Part shown: piece by piece, positions 1 through 10,429 of the stretch | How the letters are laid out: each line of letters begins with the position of its first letter | How positions within the stretch are numbered: position 1 is the first letter of the stretch | Assembly (NCBI GenBank): GCA_905221605.1 | Contig: CAJNDS010002002.1 | Coordinates: 684,001 to 719,109, forward strand | Direction of reading: 5' to 3' | Length of the DNA: 35,109 nt | Origin: Symbiodinium natans | Lineage: Eukaryota; Sar; Dinophyceae; Suessiales; Symbiodiniaceae | Notes under the pieces: generated by a model | Databases searched by the model: none | What the model saw: only the letters and a program-made list of their open reading frames with translations | What the model was told of the DNA's origin: nothing | Position numbers and translations under genes: made by a program

Positions 1-199
1 CCATCGGTTCCTGATGTGGCCGGGGTGAGTGGTCCGCCCCTGTGATGGTGATGAGATCCACCAGACCAGAGAGGGAAAAGGTGTTTTGCTGGGCATGCAG
101 GGATCTCAGGGCCTTTGGCCGATGTTGAAGTTGATGTCCATCACAGGCGTGTCCGGTAGATGCCACCACCCCACGCTTGTCAGGGAGCAACTGGAACAC

Positions 200-268
200 G
201 CACTATTCTCAAACCCACCAACCCACCCCCCCACACCCCCCCACTTTCCCCCCCCCTGCTCCCTTCGT
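200..268. repeat. C-rich low-complexity tract
   Basis: Runs of C broken by A and T, for example at 225-240 and 248-260. There is no coding character. The opposite strand is G-rich and could form G-quadruplex structures. Confidence 0.8.
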
Positions 269-281
269 GACTACGAAAATA

Positions 282-490
282 GTCACAAGTAAGTGACTAA
301 CAGCACAAAGGACGCAGGTGAGAAATGTTGACCCCTCTCGAGCGGGAGCAACGTTTTTGCAAAATCTATAGTTGTAAGTGAGTTGACAAAAAGCAAGCAA
401 CAGTCATGCGTGAGAGGGATTTCTAGTCGCAAGTGACCATAAACAAGACAGTCGCAAGTGAGAAGATTTCGTAGTCACAAGCGAGTGGTT
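282..490 (+). repeat. dispersed short motif AGTCRCAAGTGA
   Basis: Variants of AGTCGCAAGTGA occur about five times (near 283, 367, 425, 451 and 473) at irregular spacing. It looks like a decayed minisatellite. No gene is seen in 1-660 otherwise. Confidence 0.5.
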
Positions 491-670
491 GGCCTTCGGG
501 CTGGTCAAGCAGAACTCTTCCTAAGCTAGGCAGCTCTCACAGCTGATGTGCAGGGCGGCTATCGTTTTACGAGTGGCAGGAACTGCAGGGCCTGCCCGGC
601 ACTCAATCCGCGGGTTTTCAGCCTCTGTCGCATTTTTCCGCTTCGGTTAGCCTTGCACCCGCCGAGGAGG

Positions 671-727
671 GCACGAGAGAAGGAACATGCAGCGGAGATC
701 CAGCGACTGCAGAAGCGGGTGGAGGCG
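671..727 (+). other. coiled-coil-like exon fragment
   Basis: The + frame reads AREKEHAAEIQRLQKRVEAA, with heptad-like spacing of hydrophobics and many charged residues, typical of a coiled coil. It lies inside a longer open frame whose flanks look non-coding. A similar stretch near 845-880 (VKALEEEL) is closed by an in-frame TAG, which suggests a decayed gene or separate exons. No splice sites can be fixed with confidence. Confidence 0.3.
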
Positions 728-1091
728 GCTTCCTTCGTTACTTGTAGTTCATTTGTAGTTCAATGCCACTCGCATGCACATTCCTGCAGATTCCAATGCT
801 GGATTGTGGGGACAGGAAGCGGAAGGCCCTCAACATTTGAAAGTCAAGGCCTTGGAGGAGGAGCTGTAGAAGATCATGACATGGCTCAATGTGATGGCTA
901 CATAAGTTGGCTTGCTGTGTGCTTAAGTTGGCTAGTTGGCAGCCAGGGGGAGTCCGGTCAGGAGTTGTCCTTGACGGACAAGCTCTTCGTGGAACGCAAC
1001 CAGCACTGCAGAAAGGCACCCTCAGACCACTGCTAGTGAGTTTAGAAGGGGCTTTGTCGCTCTACATAGCTGTTGCTCTCAACAGTTGCAG

Positions 1092-1152
1092 GTGGAACTC
1101 GAAAAGTCCAACGTGAACTCGGCACTGAAAGCCAAGGCCGGGAGAATGATCG
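1092..1152 (+). other. coiled-coil-like exon candidate (AG...GT)
   Basis: After a TTGCAG acceptor-like site the frame reads VELEKSNVNSALKAKAGRMI and then meets a GTAGAT donor-like site at 1153. The composition is coiled-coil-like. Its phase does not match the next candidate at 1196, so the two cannot be joined simply. It may be one exon of a long coiled-coil gene shared with the neighbouring fragments, or a remnant of one. Confidence 0.3.
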
Positions 1153-1195
1153 GTAGATGTGGTGGAGGACGAGCCTCCCCGATATTCTCCCTGAG

Positions 1196-1285
1196 CCGAA
1201 GGAGAAGGAATTGAAGGACTTGCGGGAGGAGTTGGCAGCTGCCAAGGAGCAGTCGCAGGCACTCCTAGTAGAAGCCCCTAGCGAG
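1196..1285 (+). other. coiled-coil-like exon candidate
   Basis: The frame reads KEKELKDLREELAAAKEQSQ followed by ALLVEA, a clear heptad pattern with L/A at core positions. A possible GT donor follows at 1286. It is the most protein-like piece in the first 2 kb. Function is unknown. Coiled-coil segments of this kind occur in cytoskeletal and motor-associated proteins, but nothing more specific can be said. Confidence 0.35.
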
Positions 1286-1424
1286 GTGTTGGGGAAGAGA
1301 TGTTCGGGGGAGGGATGCTTTTGCCTCTTGAAGTGCTTTGATCGAGGCGGCTCTTGGGCGCCTCGGCGAGAAGGAGACCGAGGCCAAGGCCGGCAAGAAG
1401 AAAAGTGAAGAGAGCGAGGAGGAG

Positions 1425-1507
1425 AGCAGAAGAAGCAGAAGAAGCAGAAGAAGCAGAAGAAGAAGAAGAAGAAGAAGAAGAAGAAGAAGAAGAAGAAGAA
1501 GAAGCAG
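1425..1507 (+). repeat. (GCAGAA)n then (GAA)n microsatellite
   Basis: GCAGAA hexamers grade into a long pure GAA run at about 1453-1505. The long open frames crossing it (poly-Glu on +, poly-Phe or poly-Ser on -) come from the repeat and are not evidence of a gene. Confidence 0.95.
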
Positions 1508-1650
1508 GAGAGAATGATATGAAAAGAGAGAGCAGAGGAAGATGAAAGAACTGCGAAAGAAAGACGGGGGAAAAACGACTCTGAGAGGAACTGAGCTTCG
1601 GGCCAGGGTTTTGGAGATTGTTTAAGGGCCCAAAGGATGCTGTAGTGCGC

Positions 1651-1702
1651 ATGAAGGAGAGAGAGAGAGAGAGAGAGAGTGAAAGAGAGAGAGAGAGAGT
1701 GC
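1651..1702 (+). repeat. (GA)n microsatellite
   Basis: Two GA dinucleotide runs are separated by GTGAAA. It is simple sequence in a purine-rich stretch continuous with the upstream GAA tract. Confidence 0.95.
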
Positions 1703-1911
1703 GTGAGAGAAGACATCGACCGCCACTGGGGACGTAAGTTCGGCTTTTCTGCTGTCTTCACGTTTTCAACTCTTAGTTGGCCACATGGCAAAACCCTCAA
1801 CACATCTTCAACAAATCCCATTCTTCAATCACAAGTCGCAAATCATAACCATCAGCCCAAACCCACAGCGCATCCAAATGACATCATTATCCGAAAGCCT
1901 CTGCCGAAGCC

Positions 1912-2259
1912 TCACGAAACCTTTGCGACCTGCTCGCCTGCGTAGAAGAAACAATGTTCTTTCATCGAGAGCATGTCGTTGTATGAAGTTGTCAATGCTC
2001 TTTGCTTGTTCAGCTTTTGAAAAGGTCCTTGCATCCTCATGTTCAACAAAACATGCCTGCATAAGTGTTCGCTCATAGCCGTAAAATCTGCAATGTATTG
2101 AACAGCTGCTATCTTGTGAGCATCTCCTGTATCCTTCAAAAACCATCGCAGCTTTCGTAGCTGTACCGGGATGTGCTGGTGTCTTGCGGGACCCCAGTCG
2201 AGGAATCTGTGGAGGCATTCATTTCCACAGGGGGTTCCGTCGCCATCGTGACTAAGCAT
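1912..2259 (-). CDS. hypothetical protein (115 aa ORF)
   Basis: A 115-codon minus-strand frame with protein-like composition. It includes HIPVQLRKLRWFLKDTGDAH and then IAAVQYIADFTAMSEHLCRH, which have mixed amphipathic-helix character. The other minus frame over the same bases (1829-2218) looks like a shadow. The start is the first ATG in the frame, and an upstream exon is possible. I do not recognise a family. It could be an exon of a larger minus-strand gene or a chance ORF. Confidence 0.3.
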   Translation of the reverse strand: MLSHDGDGTPCGNECLHRFLDWGPARHQHIPVQLRKLRWFLKDTGDAHKIAAVQYIADFTAMSEHLCRHVLLNMRMQGPFQKLNKQRALTTSYNDMLSMKEHCFFYAGEQVAKVS

Positions 2260-2995
2260 TATAGTAGGGCATCGACATTGACCGAAGGTCTTAGGGTCCC
2301 TTGTGTTTTCCGAACAAACACAGCAAAGCCGTCAGAAGCTACCGACCTACCTGTATCAGCCTACCTACAAAATGTTTGCCAGCGCCGACAGAGATTCGGG
2401 GGGCCTCGCTTACGGCACTTCCTGCAGCACCACCGCCCAAGGGTCGTTTTCGCTTCCGGTCACGAAGTCGAGAGGGCTCTGGAGGTGCATGAAGCTTCCA
2501 TAGTGGTTTGGGTCTGTTGTTTAAAGTCCACGGGGGTGGACGGGGTCCATGAGGCCAATCGGGAAACGGGCAATGTATGGGGTCGACAATTGCATGAAGT
2601 GTGTCGCAGCCGACGGGGGGTCCAATAGCGGGAAGGGCCCATGCCGCAACCAGGACACAGGTTCGGAAAAACCCAGGTACACTACTGGCCTCTGCCAAGG
2701 AGGGGTTCTTGTATGCCAGGCAGTAGACCTGGGGGCTCTTCTGCAGCCAGGCAATGCTTTGCTTTAGCGAAAAAGGAGGACAACCCGTTGAAGGTTTGTT
2801 TTTCGGGGGGGACGTTTGGGATCGGGCGGTAAAAACCTTGGGTCCTGGGGTTAGTGGCTCAAATTGTGGTTCGTGTGCTCAATCCGTGTTTCGTGTTCGG
2901 TGGGCTCACGCCCGAGTCGACAATCGGAAATCTTTTGAATCCGGAGCACCCCCAAAAAACCCCACTTGTTGTTTGGGCCAGCCGGCTATGCTCCG
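2260..2995. other. no supported gene
   Basis: Several short overlapping frames are open on both strands, but none has recognisable motifs or a clear advantage over its shadows. There are no notable repeats. Confidence 0.5.
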
Positions 2996-3000
2996 AGGCC

Positions 3001-3166
3001 CTGCAGCTGAAGTGCGAAATGCTGGAGATAAGTCTCAAGGCCTGATTGATGCCTCGGATGTGCCTTGGCTCTGATGCGTTTGGGGCAGGAAGCCGTGGTG
3101 GAAAGTTGCAGCCAGCAGTCCAACATCTATCGGTCGCAGCTCGAAGCTGAGAGGATCTTGCTGAAT
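3001..3166 (+). other. two helix or coiled-coil-like fragments
   Basis: At 3001-3042 the frame reads LQLKCEMLEISLKA before a stop. At 3089-3166, after a GGGGCAG acceptor-like site, it reads EAVVESCSQQSNIYRSQLEA and then ERILLNAE. Both are alpha-helical and charged like the fragments at 0.7-1.3 kb, so they may be exons of the same gene. Dinoflagellate introns often use non-canonical GC or GA donors, which makes boundaries hard to call by eye. Confidence 0.25.
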
Positions 3167-3192
3167 GCTGAAGTATGCTGAAGTATGCTGAA
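3163..3192 (+). repeat. 10-bp tandem repeat (TATGCTGAAG)
   Basis: Three near-identical copies of a GCTGAAGTAT-type decamer at the end of the coding-like fragment. They introduce stops in that frame. Confidence 0.8.
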
Positions 3193-3286
3193 GTCCTTTG
3201 CCACATCTGCCCCTAGCGACTGCTCTCCGGCGCCTCGCAGGTCTGGAGGTATGCTGTGCGAGAAGCTGCATCAATCACGCAGAATC

Positions 3287-3336
3287 CCAGAGTACCCTGC
3301 GCGCATGCCTATTGCACGCGAGGGCATACTCTGGAA
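3287..3336. repeat. imperfect inverted repeat (hairpin)
   Basis: CCAGAGTA..CCCT.CGCG on the left pairs with its near reverse complement CGCG.AGGGCATACTCTGG on the right around a short centre. CCTATTGCA also recurs as a direct repeat at 3308 and 3339. It could be a small MITE-like relic or a chance hairpin. Confidence 0.5.
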
Positions 3337-3527
3337 TTCCTATTGCAGAGCTCTGAAGTGAGGAGATGGCTGCCCCCCCAGGGAGTGGTGCAGCCGTGAA
3401 TGCAGCGGCAGCGTGCCGTGACTTCTCAAGACGCGGTCTTGTTTTTCGCCAGGGTGCACGCTTGTATCACAGGATCTGCCTCGGTGCAGACACTGCCACC
3501 CTGTACTTTAATACCCAGAGCCCAGGA

Positions 3528-3562
3528 ACCCCATAGGCCCATATAGGCCCACATAGGCCTAC
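3528..3562 (+). repeat. short tandem CATAGGCC repeat
   Basis: Three to four variants of CATAGGCCCA in a row. It is simple and non-coding. Confidence 0.7.
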
Positions 3563-3745
3563 TCGGCCCTACTTAAGTCTTTGCATCTCCTTCGCTGCAA
3601 TGAGCTCTTTGAGCTTTTGGGGGCTGGCAGGTGGAGACATGGAAGACCTGGATAGACTATGATAGACTGTAGGAGTTCGAGAACCGCAAGATTCCCACAC
3701 TGCCCACTTTCATGAACCCGTGGAAGTGACGACCTGACCTGACAA

Positions 3746-3790
3746 GAGCTGTCTCAGAAGCTGCAGACATCGGCTTTTGCGCAATTGCGA
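3746..3790 (+). other. coding-like fragment before a GT
   Basis: The frame reads ELSQKLQTSAFAQLR and is followed by GTAGCG at 3791, a possible donor. It is helical and similar in character to the upstream coiled-coil-like pieces. The evidence is weak on its own. Confidence 0.2.
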
Positions 3791-4099
3791 GTAGCGCGCC
3801 GTCTATCCGTATGGGCGGAGTGGCTGAGTGACAGGTCTTCTCTGTCAGGTGGTGTGGGTTTCCTTGCGAGGGCAAGGGTGTGGCGTTTTTCAGGGCAGGC
3901 TTACCCTGCGTCCTGCAGGTCTGATTGCCACTGCCGGTGTTCATGCGATGTGCTACCAACATTTTACCAACGGCAAGATCTCAGCATTTGGAGGGCAGCG
4001 GCATGCTTAGCCGACTTGGCCCACCACTTTGGCAATCAGCTTTTTCGCAAGCTTGTGCTCTTGTTTGGCCTGATTCCACATTGCAACTTTTAAGATTGT

Positions 4100-4894
4100 T
4101 TAGAACCCAATTGCTTGATCGAGCCCTTGGAGGGCTGCAATCTTGCTCCATGCACTGGAGGAGACTCGCAGATCTAGCCTGAAGCGGAGAGAACTTTCCA
4201 TCTTTTTCCAGTCGTTTGGGAGGCGAGTCGGAGTGCAACTCCAAGGTGTCATTCTGCTTCGATTCTTTGATTCTTTAATGATCCTTGTCAACTGCGATGT
4301 CGTTTCTTGAGCCTGCGAACCCTCACGAAACCTAGGAGCAGACTGGGGAAGGTGAGACGTGGGTTCGCATCGGCCAAGACTCCATTGTGCATCCAGATCA
4401 GCCATATGAGACATATGCAGCCATGCTTGAAAATTCGCATTGGATGCAGATCGTGCGACACGTCCAGCAGCCTTATGCTGGCTTGGAACATCTTGGAACT
4501 TAAACAGATGAGCTTCTTGCATTCTCTCAAGGACCTTAGGAGAGAGGACTGGAGAGCAGAGGGCATGATCTGTGCCTGTGCTGCACAGCATTTTCCGCCT
4601 CCGACGGCAAGCAAAGCTTGGCAGGGGCTTGGAGGGAGTGGGTTTAGACGGTTCGAGGGGTTTGGGGGAGGCTTTAGGCCGTTGAGACAGGCAGGGCATC
4701 CGTAGGTTTGTACCGGCTGATACTGGGACGTAGCAAGGTAGCAATCCTCCGACCGCACTCCGCCTCTGTACTTGGTGGAATTCGATTTGCGTGGGATTGG
4801 ACAGAGGGCTCAAGTTCTCACACTGCACGCAAGTTGAAGCCCTGCAACTGATTGGGCTGAGAAGGCCCTTCGGATCCATGCAGAATCTCTGCAC
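4100..4894 (-). CDS. long open frame of uncertain status (264 aa)
   Basis: A 264-codon minus-strand frame, unusually long for this part of the window. The protein has a Pro/Ser/Lys-rich stretch (about residues 70-95, with several KP and SKP) followed by a basic RRRRK. It shows no domain I recognise and no strong hydrophobic segment. Shorter frames are also open on both strands here, as expected in moderately GC-rich DNA, so chance openness is a real possibility. No conserved neighbour supports it. Confidence 0.2.
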   Translation of the reverse strand: MQRFCMDPKGLLSPISCRASTCVQCENLSPLSNPTQIEFHQVQRRSAVGGLLPCYVPVSAGTNLRMPCLSQRPKASPKPLEPSKPTPSKPLPSFACRRRRKMLCSTGTDHALCSPVLSPKVLERMQEAHLFKFQDVPSQHKAAGRVARSASNANFQAWLHMSHMADLDAQWSLGRCEPTSHLPQSAPRFREGSQAQETTSQLTRIIKESKNRSRMTPWSCTPTRLPNDWKKMESSLRFRLDLRVSSSAWSKIAALQGLDQAIGF

Positions 4895-5182
4895 GAGCGC
4901 GAAACCCCAGTCCTCGCTCTTGCTCTATCAGGACTTGAGGAGGTCCCCTAGTTGGTTGCAGGTCCTTGGGACCACGACACGAACACGCCATTTGGGAAAG
5001 CGAACGTGAACCAAAAAGGCCGCTGGAAGTACCCACAGCCTGGCCCATGGCCACCTCGTTACCGATGAACACACCCCTTGTACAGACAGCGCGATCGAAT
5101 CTCGGCCTTGATAGGACAAGTACTGGTTATGCTCACGCCAAGCGGTGGGTGGTTGCAGGTTTTGCGATCAGAGTGTCGAAGG

Positions 5183-5330
5183 TGGCGTAGGGTTTTGGGG
5201 ACAGCTTGTGAAAGAAATCTGGAAGCCGGACAGCTGCTGACAGCACAATGGCGTAGAGTTTTGGGGACAGCTTGGGACAGACATCTGCGGCAAGAGAAAG
5301 CGGACAGCTGCCGACAGCAAAATGGCACCG
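5183..5330 (+). repeat. imperfect tandem duplication, period 66-74 bp
   Basis: GGCGTAGGGTTTTGGGGACA (5184) recurs with one change at 5250. GGACAGCTGCTGACAGCA (5228) recurs with one change at 5302. It is a two-copy local duplication with indels. Confidence 0.75.
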
Positions 5331-5339
5331 GGTTGACAG

Positions 5340-7730
5340 GTCAGGCAGGTCAGTCTGTCCGAAGCATTTTGGCTTACATCTGGCGATTGGCTTGCCTGCG
5401 GCAAATCTGATAGCCGCTTGCATCAGTTTATGCCATTTTGCCTTCGGCTGAATTTTTGTTCGTGCATTTCTCGGTTTGAACTTTGTTCGAATGAACGTGC
5501 TTGGGCCGTATCATTCGCATGCATTCCAGTTTTGGGGGCTAGGGCTTGGCATCTTAAGGGCACCTCGGCATAGGTATGGAAAGCCCAAAAGGCTTCGCGT
5601 CCACTCGAATCCTGAAAGCCTTGTCAGGACCATGCTCTGGTAGGGATGAATGTACCCAAAGAGCCTCAACGCTGAACAGAGTTGGTGTGTTCCCTCTCGA
5701 AGCTGTTCTTTTATTTGGGTTCCTCACCTTCATCAAAGGCCTCCCAAGGCCTTAGTCCCTGAGCTCGAAGGGACGGAGCCTTGATTCTAAGACAAGCGGC
5801 GCCTTTTTCGTGGACATGTTGAGACTAAGTTGAGACTCTCGGCAGGTGTGCCTTGAAGGCACGCGATGGCGCTGACGAGCGCGTCTTGCAGGGTCCTCGG
5901 AGTTGCCTTTTCGCCGTGCATGTCATGTGCTACGAGACTTAAAAAATGCCACTGGGATATGTTATGTCCTGATGCTTTCCCTTTCTGGGTTGCAGAAGAT
6001 GCCATTTTGAAGTGTTTTTTCAGAGGCTTTCACGGGCCAATCTACTTCGAGTCCAGGAAGACAGGTGTTTGTGCCTTGCGGTCTTACTTGCCTACTGCAA
6101 GATTATCTTCTGTTTGCATAAGGGGGCGGAAGGGGGGGCTGTTCTCAACGTGTTTTCAGGTGGTCTCTTGCCATCCTCTACACGGATCGCCTCTTTCTCG
6201 AAAATCCTCGGAATCTGCACGGGCATGGATGCTGAAAGAATTTCCCCCCAGTTTTTTAATCATTCATTAACAATAAGTGATAGCTCAGAGCCTAAAAGAA
6301 ATCTCGGCCCCTGGCCAGCAGGCCGGGCTGCTCACACCCCAATAGAAACTTTTGGTACGCGTTGCATGTATGCGATGTATCTGTCCGAAAATGTGCATGC
6401 ATATATGTATGTGTAGGGGCCGTTGTGTTGAGGCCGTAGTAAGGATGTCCGGATCCATGTGCCCCCCCCCATCCAGCCTCGCCTTGTGTCACAGGAGGTC
6501 CGGGTTCATCCTTTTTCTTTTTGCGCAGGCCTTGCGTTGCGTAGGCGAAGGCTTCGACTGAAGCACCCGGTCCCCGTCCACTCACTCGTTGGCTCTCCTC
6601 GCGAGGGCTCCTAGGCCTGGTCAAGATGTTCCTGGTACTCTTTGTTCTCTGCTGAAGGCTTAGCGCATCATGGTAAATGACAGCTTATTCAACATGCCCG
6701 TGCAAGTTACCTTGCCGCTCCAACGGCTGAACCAACAAGCAACGCGTCCATGGCAGTTTCCTTTCGGTTTCGACTGCTTTTCTGGAAACAGCAGGAAGAT
6801 TCAACATTTCTCCCCATTTCGGCTGCTTCCCGAAACAGCAAGAACAAGCAACATGTCCGTGCCCGTGACACCTTCCGTACATTTGTAGAAAAGAAGTGCC
6901 TTGTCAGTGCGTGCTCATGAATCTTCATGGACTTCGCGCACAGGCATGCCGACTGCCACAGCGGGCCAGGACGTGAGGCGCCCAGGCTTCATCGTTCGAC
7001 CCAGCCTCAACCCGCAAAGCATGCAGCTGCCCGGATGTTGTGGCATGGACACATCGAAGTTGACGCGCAGCCGTGTAGATGTGGACTCAGCGCCCATATG
7101 TAGTATAGCATTATATTAGTTGAGCCTTTGGGTTTAGAACTGTTTCGGATTTTCGCGTTCAAGGTAACAGGGCACAGGATGACAGGATCTTTGGTTTGGG
7201 ATTTGCAGGGCTAAGGTTTCGGGCTTTGTATAGGCACAGTCATGAAGCGTGGTGCAGCAGCCATGGTGCCATCACCAAATCCACACCAGATGTTGGAGAA
7301 ATGCAGAAAGTTCCTTGGTCGAATAGCTCACCGGAAGCCTAAAGCGTAAACACAGTGTTCTCGTTTTTTTGGTCTGGAGGCGGCGGGGGGGCGGGGTGCT
7401 GCCGCGAAGTGCGATCTGCCAAGGGCAACTGCCTACGATCATTGTCGTTTTCTCTAGGCCGTTGTTATTTGGATTGTGCTGGGACTGGTAATGCAGGACC
7501 TCCACTGCCTTTCAGCATAGGCACTGGTTTGTTGAAGGTTTCCCGGTCAGAGCCTCCAGCATCAAGACACGATCCGGAATCCAGCGTGCGTGCTTTTTTC
7601 CCCGTTTGTATGTAGTCCTGGTTCCTGGTGCCATTAATTTTTCGGCACAGAGCCGGTAGCCACCTCTGAACTTTGAATAACAATTCCCGGATTATTTCGG
7701 GATTCTGGTTCTGCGCTCAGGAGTCGAGAG
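5340..7730. other. mostly featureless; one weak minus-strand ORF
   Basis: No convincing gene. The best candidate is a 72-codon minus-strand frame at 5787-6005 that begins ATG GCA TCT TCT and contains TPRTLQDALVSAIACLQGTP. It could be an exon. Frames at 5866-6270 (+) and 6901-7119 (+) have no recognisable motif. A short C-run at 6463-6470 and a GGCGGGGGGGCGGGG stretch at 7381-7395 are low-complexity. Confidence 0.3.
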
Positions 7731-7925
7731 GTTTTTGTGATTGAGCAGGAAAGTATGTATGTAGAGTGTTTCCTCAAGGTGCAGTCCTACATCAGTGCGA
7801 CCGCGTTGCTAGGCTGTTGCATGATTGTAGCGTTGCTATACTCGCAACACCACTGGCACATGCTTCATGCCCATAATGCCGACGTTTTTGTTGAACGCCT
7901 TAATGCAGGCATTACAAGTGCACGG

Positions 7926-8131
7926 AGCAGTTGGAGAGTTTTCCCCCCACGCCATACCAGAACCCCGAGATTCAGCTGCCGAGTGACGATCATCTGGTCA
8001 GAGGACACCCAGACCTCGGTGGAGTCTGCGTGCTACAAAGAAGGACGCTTTGAACAAGCTTGCTGAGCATCCCACGGTTGTGCACATGTTCAGCCAGCTC
8101 GAGATGAGCAGAAGGGCCAGGGCACTGGTGT
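7926..8131 (+). other. coding-like terminal exon candidate
   Basis: Two adjacent stretches look like protein. From 7926 one frame reads EQLESFPPTPYQNPEIQLPS then DDHL, and stops soon after. From 8043, after an AAAGAAG acceptor-like site, another frame reads DALNKLAEHPTVVHMFSQLE then MSRRARALV and a TGA. The two are in different frames, so they need either a very short intron (about 45 bp from the GT at 7999) or a frameshift. It could be the 3' end of a gene or a degraded copy. Family is unknown. Confidence 0.3.
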
Positions 8132-8449
8132 GAAGTTGCATATTAGAGGTGCGCTGAGCGCATGCGTGACGCTGTTGACTCCTCTTGTGTGCTGTGTGGC
8201 GCCAACGCGCTATGTTCGGAATGGCAGCATCTGTGCAGTGACAGTGACAAAATCTGCTTTGCTTTGCATCTGCGCATGTACATGAACTGCATGGACTGTC
8301 CATTGTTATGCCTCCTGAATCTAACACAGTCACTGCTGCTCGGAAGGGTTTTGGGTTCTGGGGGACAGATGTCAGGTGCTCATGAGGACTACGTGGACAA
8401 GGCAATGAGCACGCACTTCGCTATGCTCCGGAATTGAGTGAGCAAGCGA

Positions 8450-8990
8450 GTGTGATGCTCTTGCAGTAGATTAATAGAGTGATCGTTGCGCGTTGCTTCT
8501 GAACAGACATAAACCACTGCGGATTCAGAGGTTTAGCGCGTAGGCTCGCCTTTGCAAGGACTAGAGGCCAGACGATGCCTCAGCTTAGGGTTCAGGATAC
8601 ATGGTACAGGGCCTTAGAGGTTCGGATGCAAGGGCACTCTATGTACGGCCTGGGGTTTTAGGGGTTTCGCACAAACACGTAAACTCATACCTCAAACGAG
8701 ATGTCAAGCCCTCAACCCTTGAGTGTAAAACACCACAATTAGATCTCAAGCTCTAAGCCCTGAAAGCCTTCAGCCCTGAACCACGGTAAAAAACTCCCGA
8801 GATCACCCAGGAATTCCTCCGCCACAGGCTTTGATCGCTGCGGACGGGTGGCCGCTCGAGGTATGCTCCTTTTTTTGTGTTTGGGGATGTTGAGTTTTGG
8901 GTCTCTGAGCTTTCAAGATTCAGGGATGTAGAGGACCCGCGTAACCCTTTAAACCCCTTTTGAACTCCTGTTTACTTTCTGATCGGTAAG
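8450..8990. other. intergenic, sparse telomere-like words
   Basis: Short degenerate CCCTAAA-like words (AAGCCCTGAAAGCC and similar) appear from about 8690. No gene is seen. Confidence 0.6.
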
Positions 8991-8994
8991 GGGG

Positions 8995-9185
8995 TGATCT
9001 GTGTCTTTTTTTTTTGCGTTATCTGTGTCTTTTTTTTTTGCGTTACCTGTGTCTTTTTTTGGCTGTTTCGTGGTGACGTCTCGAGGAACAGCCTGCTTTC
9101 TTGTGGCGTTTCGCGGGATCTGTGTCTTTTTTTCGTGCGTTATCTGTGTCTTTTTTTTCTCGCAGTATCCGCGTCTTTTTCTTCT
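8995..9185 (+). repeat. T-run minisatellite, unit ATCTGTGTC-T(7-10)
   Basis: At least six copies of (A/G)T(T)AYCTGTGTCTTTTTTTT-type units start near 8997, 9020, 9045, 9118, 9140 and 9167, at about 22-27 bp spacing with one 50-bp interruption. The long low-complexity frames here are repeat translations. The same unit is found in reverse orientation at 34955-35109. Confidence 0.9.
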
Positions 9186-9221
9186 CGGGCAAGCTAATAA
9201 TACGTACAGGTCACACACTAC

Positions 9222-9400
9222 ACAACCCTAAACCCTAAAGGCTGAAAACCCCAAAGACACCAAAGGCTCAAGACCCTTAGAACCCCAGAAGAAAGGCCTC
9301 ATCATCCCAAGAACCCTAAAGCACCAAAACGCATACAACCTAAGAGCACCAGAAGCCCGAAAAACCCGAAAACTTCCCGCAAGTCTTGAAACAAAGCCCA
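9222..9400. repeat. degenerate CCCTAAA tract
   Basis: Two good CCCTAAA copies at 9226-9240 are followed by decayed ACCCYRAA words. It borders the T-run minisatellite directly. Confidence 0.7.
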
Positions 9401-9675
9401 GGTGCCAAGGGGCAGGGGCTTAGACAAATTAAGTTCTGGGTGCACCCCTTGTCCGGTGGAGGTGTTGCCTACCTTTTTGTTTTCTCCAAACTTAAACCTT
9501 TTAGACCATGATCAAAAAGCCAACCTTGAACAGGCTAAGTTTTGCGGCCTTAAGCCCTAAAAAGCCCAGCGTGCCCGATGGGAAGCCTCGTCATCTTCGG
9601 GAGCGTTATGCGTCTCGCTGTGCGCGGTGCACGGCTCGTACGCCAAACCCGGGGTCGCGCCTCGTCACGACGGGG

Positions 9676-9772
9676 GACGCGGATCAGTGACAGAAAAGGG
9701 TGCGGATCAGGCACAGAAAAGGACGCGGCTCAGCCACAGACCAGGGTGCGGTTCATTCGCAACACAGGGGTT
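9676..9772 (+). repeat. ~24-bp minisatellite (GCGGATCAGNNACAGAAAAGG)
   Basis: Four diverging copies start at about 9680, 9704, 9727 and 9750. They create a repetitive TEKGADQAQK-like translation in one frame, which should not be read as a gene. Confidence 0.75.
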
Positions 9773-9943
9773 CAAAGGGGTTCGGCCCTATTCCTGGTTG
9801 CCGGGGGCCCACGGTTTTAACTTGCCTAGGGTCGAGGATTCTGGGCAGCATGGAAGCGTCTCAGCCATGGCATCTACAGACGACGAGGCGCGCGCCTGCC
9901 GAGGCTGCCGGGGGCCACAGCTAGGGGGGAAGGCTCAGGTTGT

Positions 9944-10022
9944 TGGGAGTTTAGGGGTGGGTCCAGGGTGTTGGGGTTTGGGGTTGAGGGCTGAGGGTTT
10001 GGGGTTTAGGGTTGAGGGTCTT
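9944..10022 (+). repeat. degenerate TTTAGGG/TTTGGGG tract
   Basis: GGGTTTGGGG, GGGTTTAGGG and GGGTTGAGGG words on the + strand, the opposite orientation to the tract at 9.2 kb. Confidence 0.8.
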
Positions 10023-10429
10023 ATGAATGGTCTTCAATGCTTCGAGGGTAGGGCCTTGCTGTTCCTGCGATACCGGGGTAGATGCCACAAGTGCAGAGAG
10101 CGGTCGTGTCGGGTTGCACGCTGCATCAGACTTGCTAGCGCGAACCAGTGGCGAAACACCTGCAAAACAAGCATCAAAACAGCCGCCCGATCCCCAAACC
10201 AGAAAAAAAATCGTTTTTTTTGCTTCAGCTTTTGTCTTCGGGGCCCCAAAGGGTTTAGGGCACAGGAAGAGTGGAGAAAAACGCGAATGAGCACCTTGAG
10301 GCCAGCGTCGGCGTTGGTGGCGTCCTCTACGGGACGCCCTTCCTTTCTCGAGGACCCTGCGTCTCTGAATGTTGCAGTCTGTGGCACGACGTGCCGAGGG
10401 ATTTTGAGGGGTTGCGGCGTTGCAGTCTT

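Noticed and set aside
1042-1821. 259-codon minus-strand frame
   Set aside because: It is kept open by the GAA and GA repeats (poly-Phe and Leu/Ser runs) and has no natural composition outside them.
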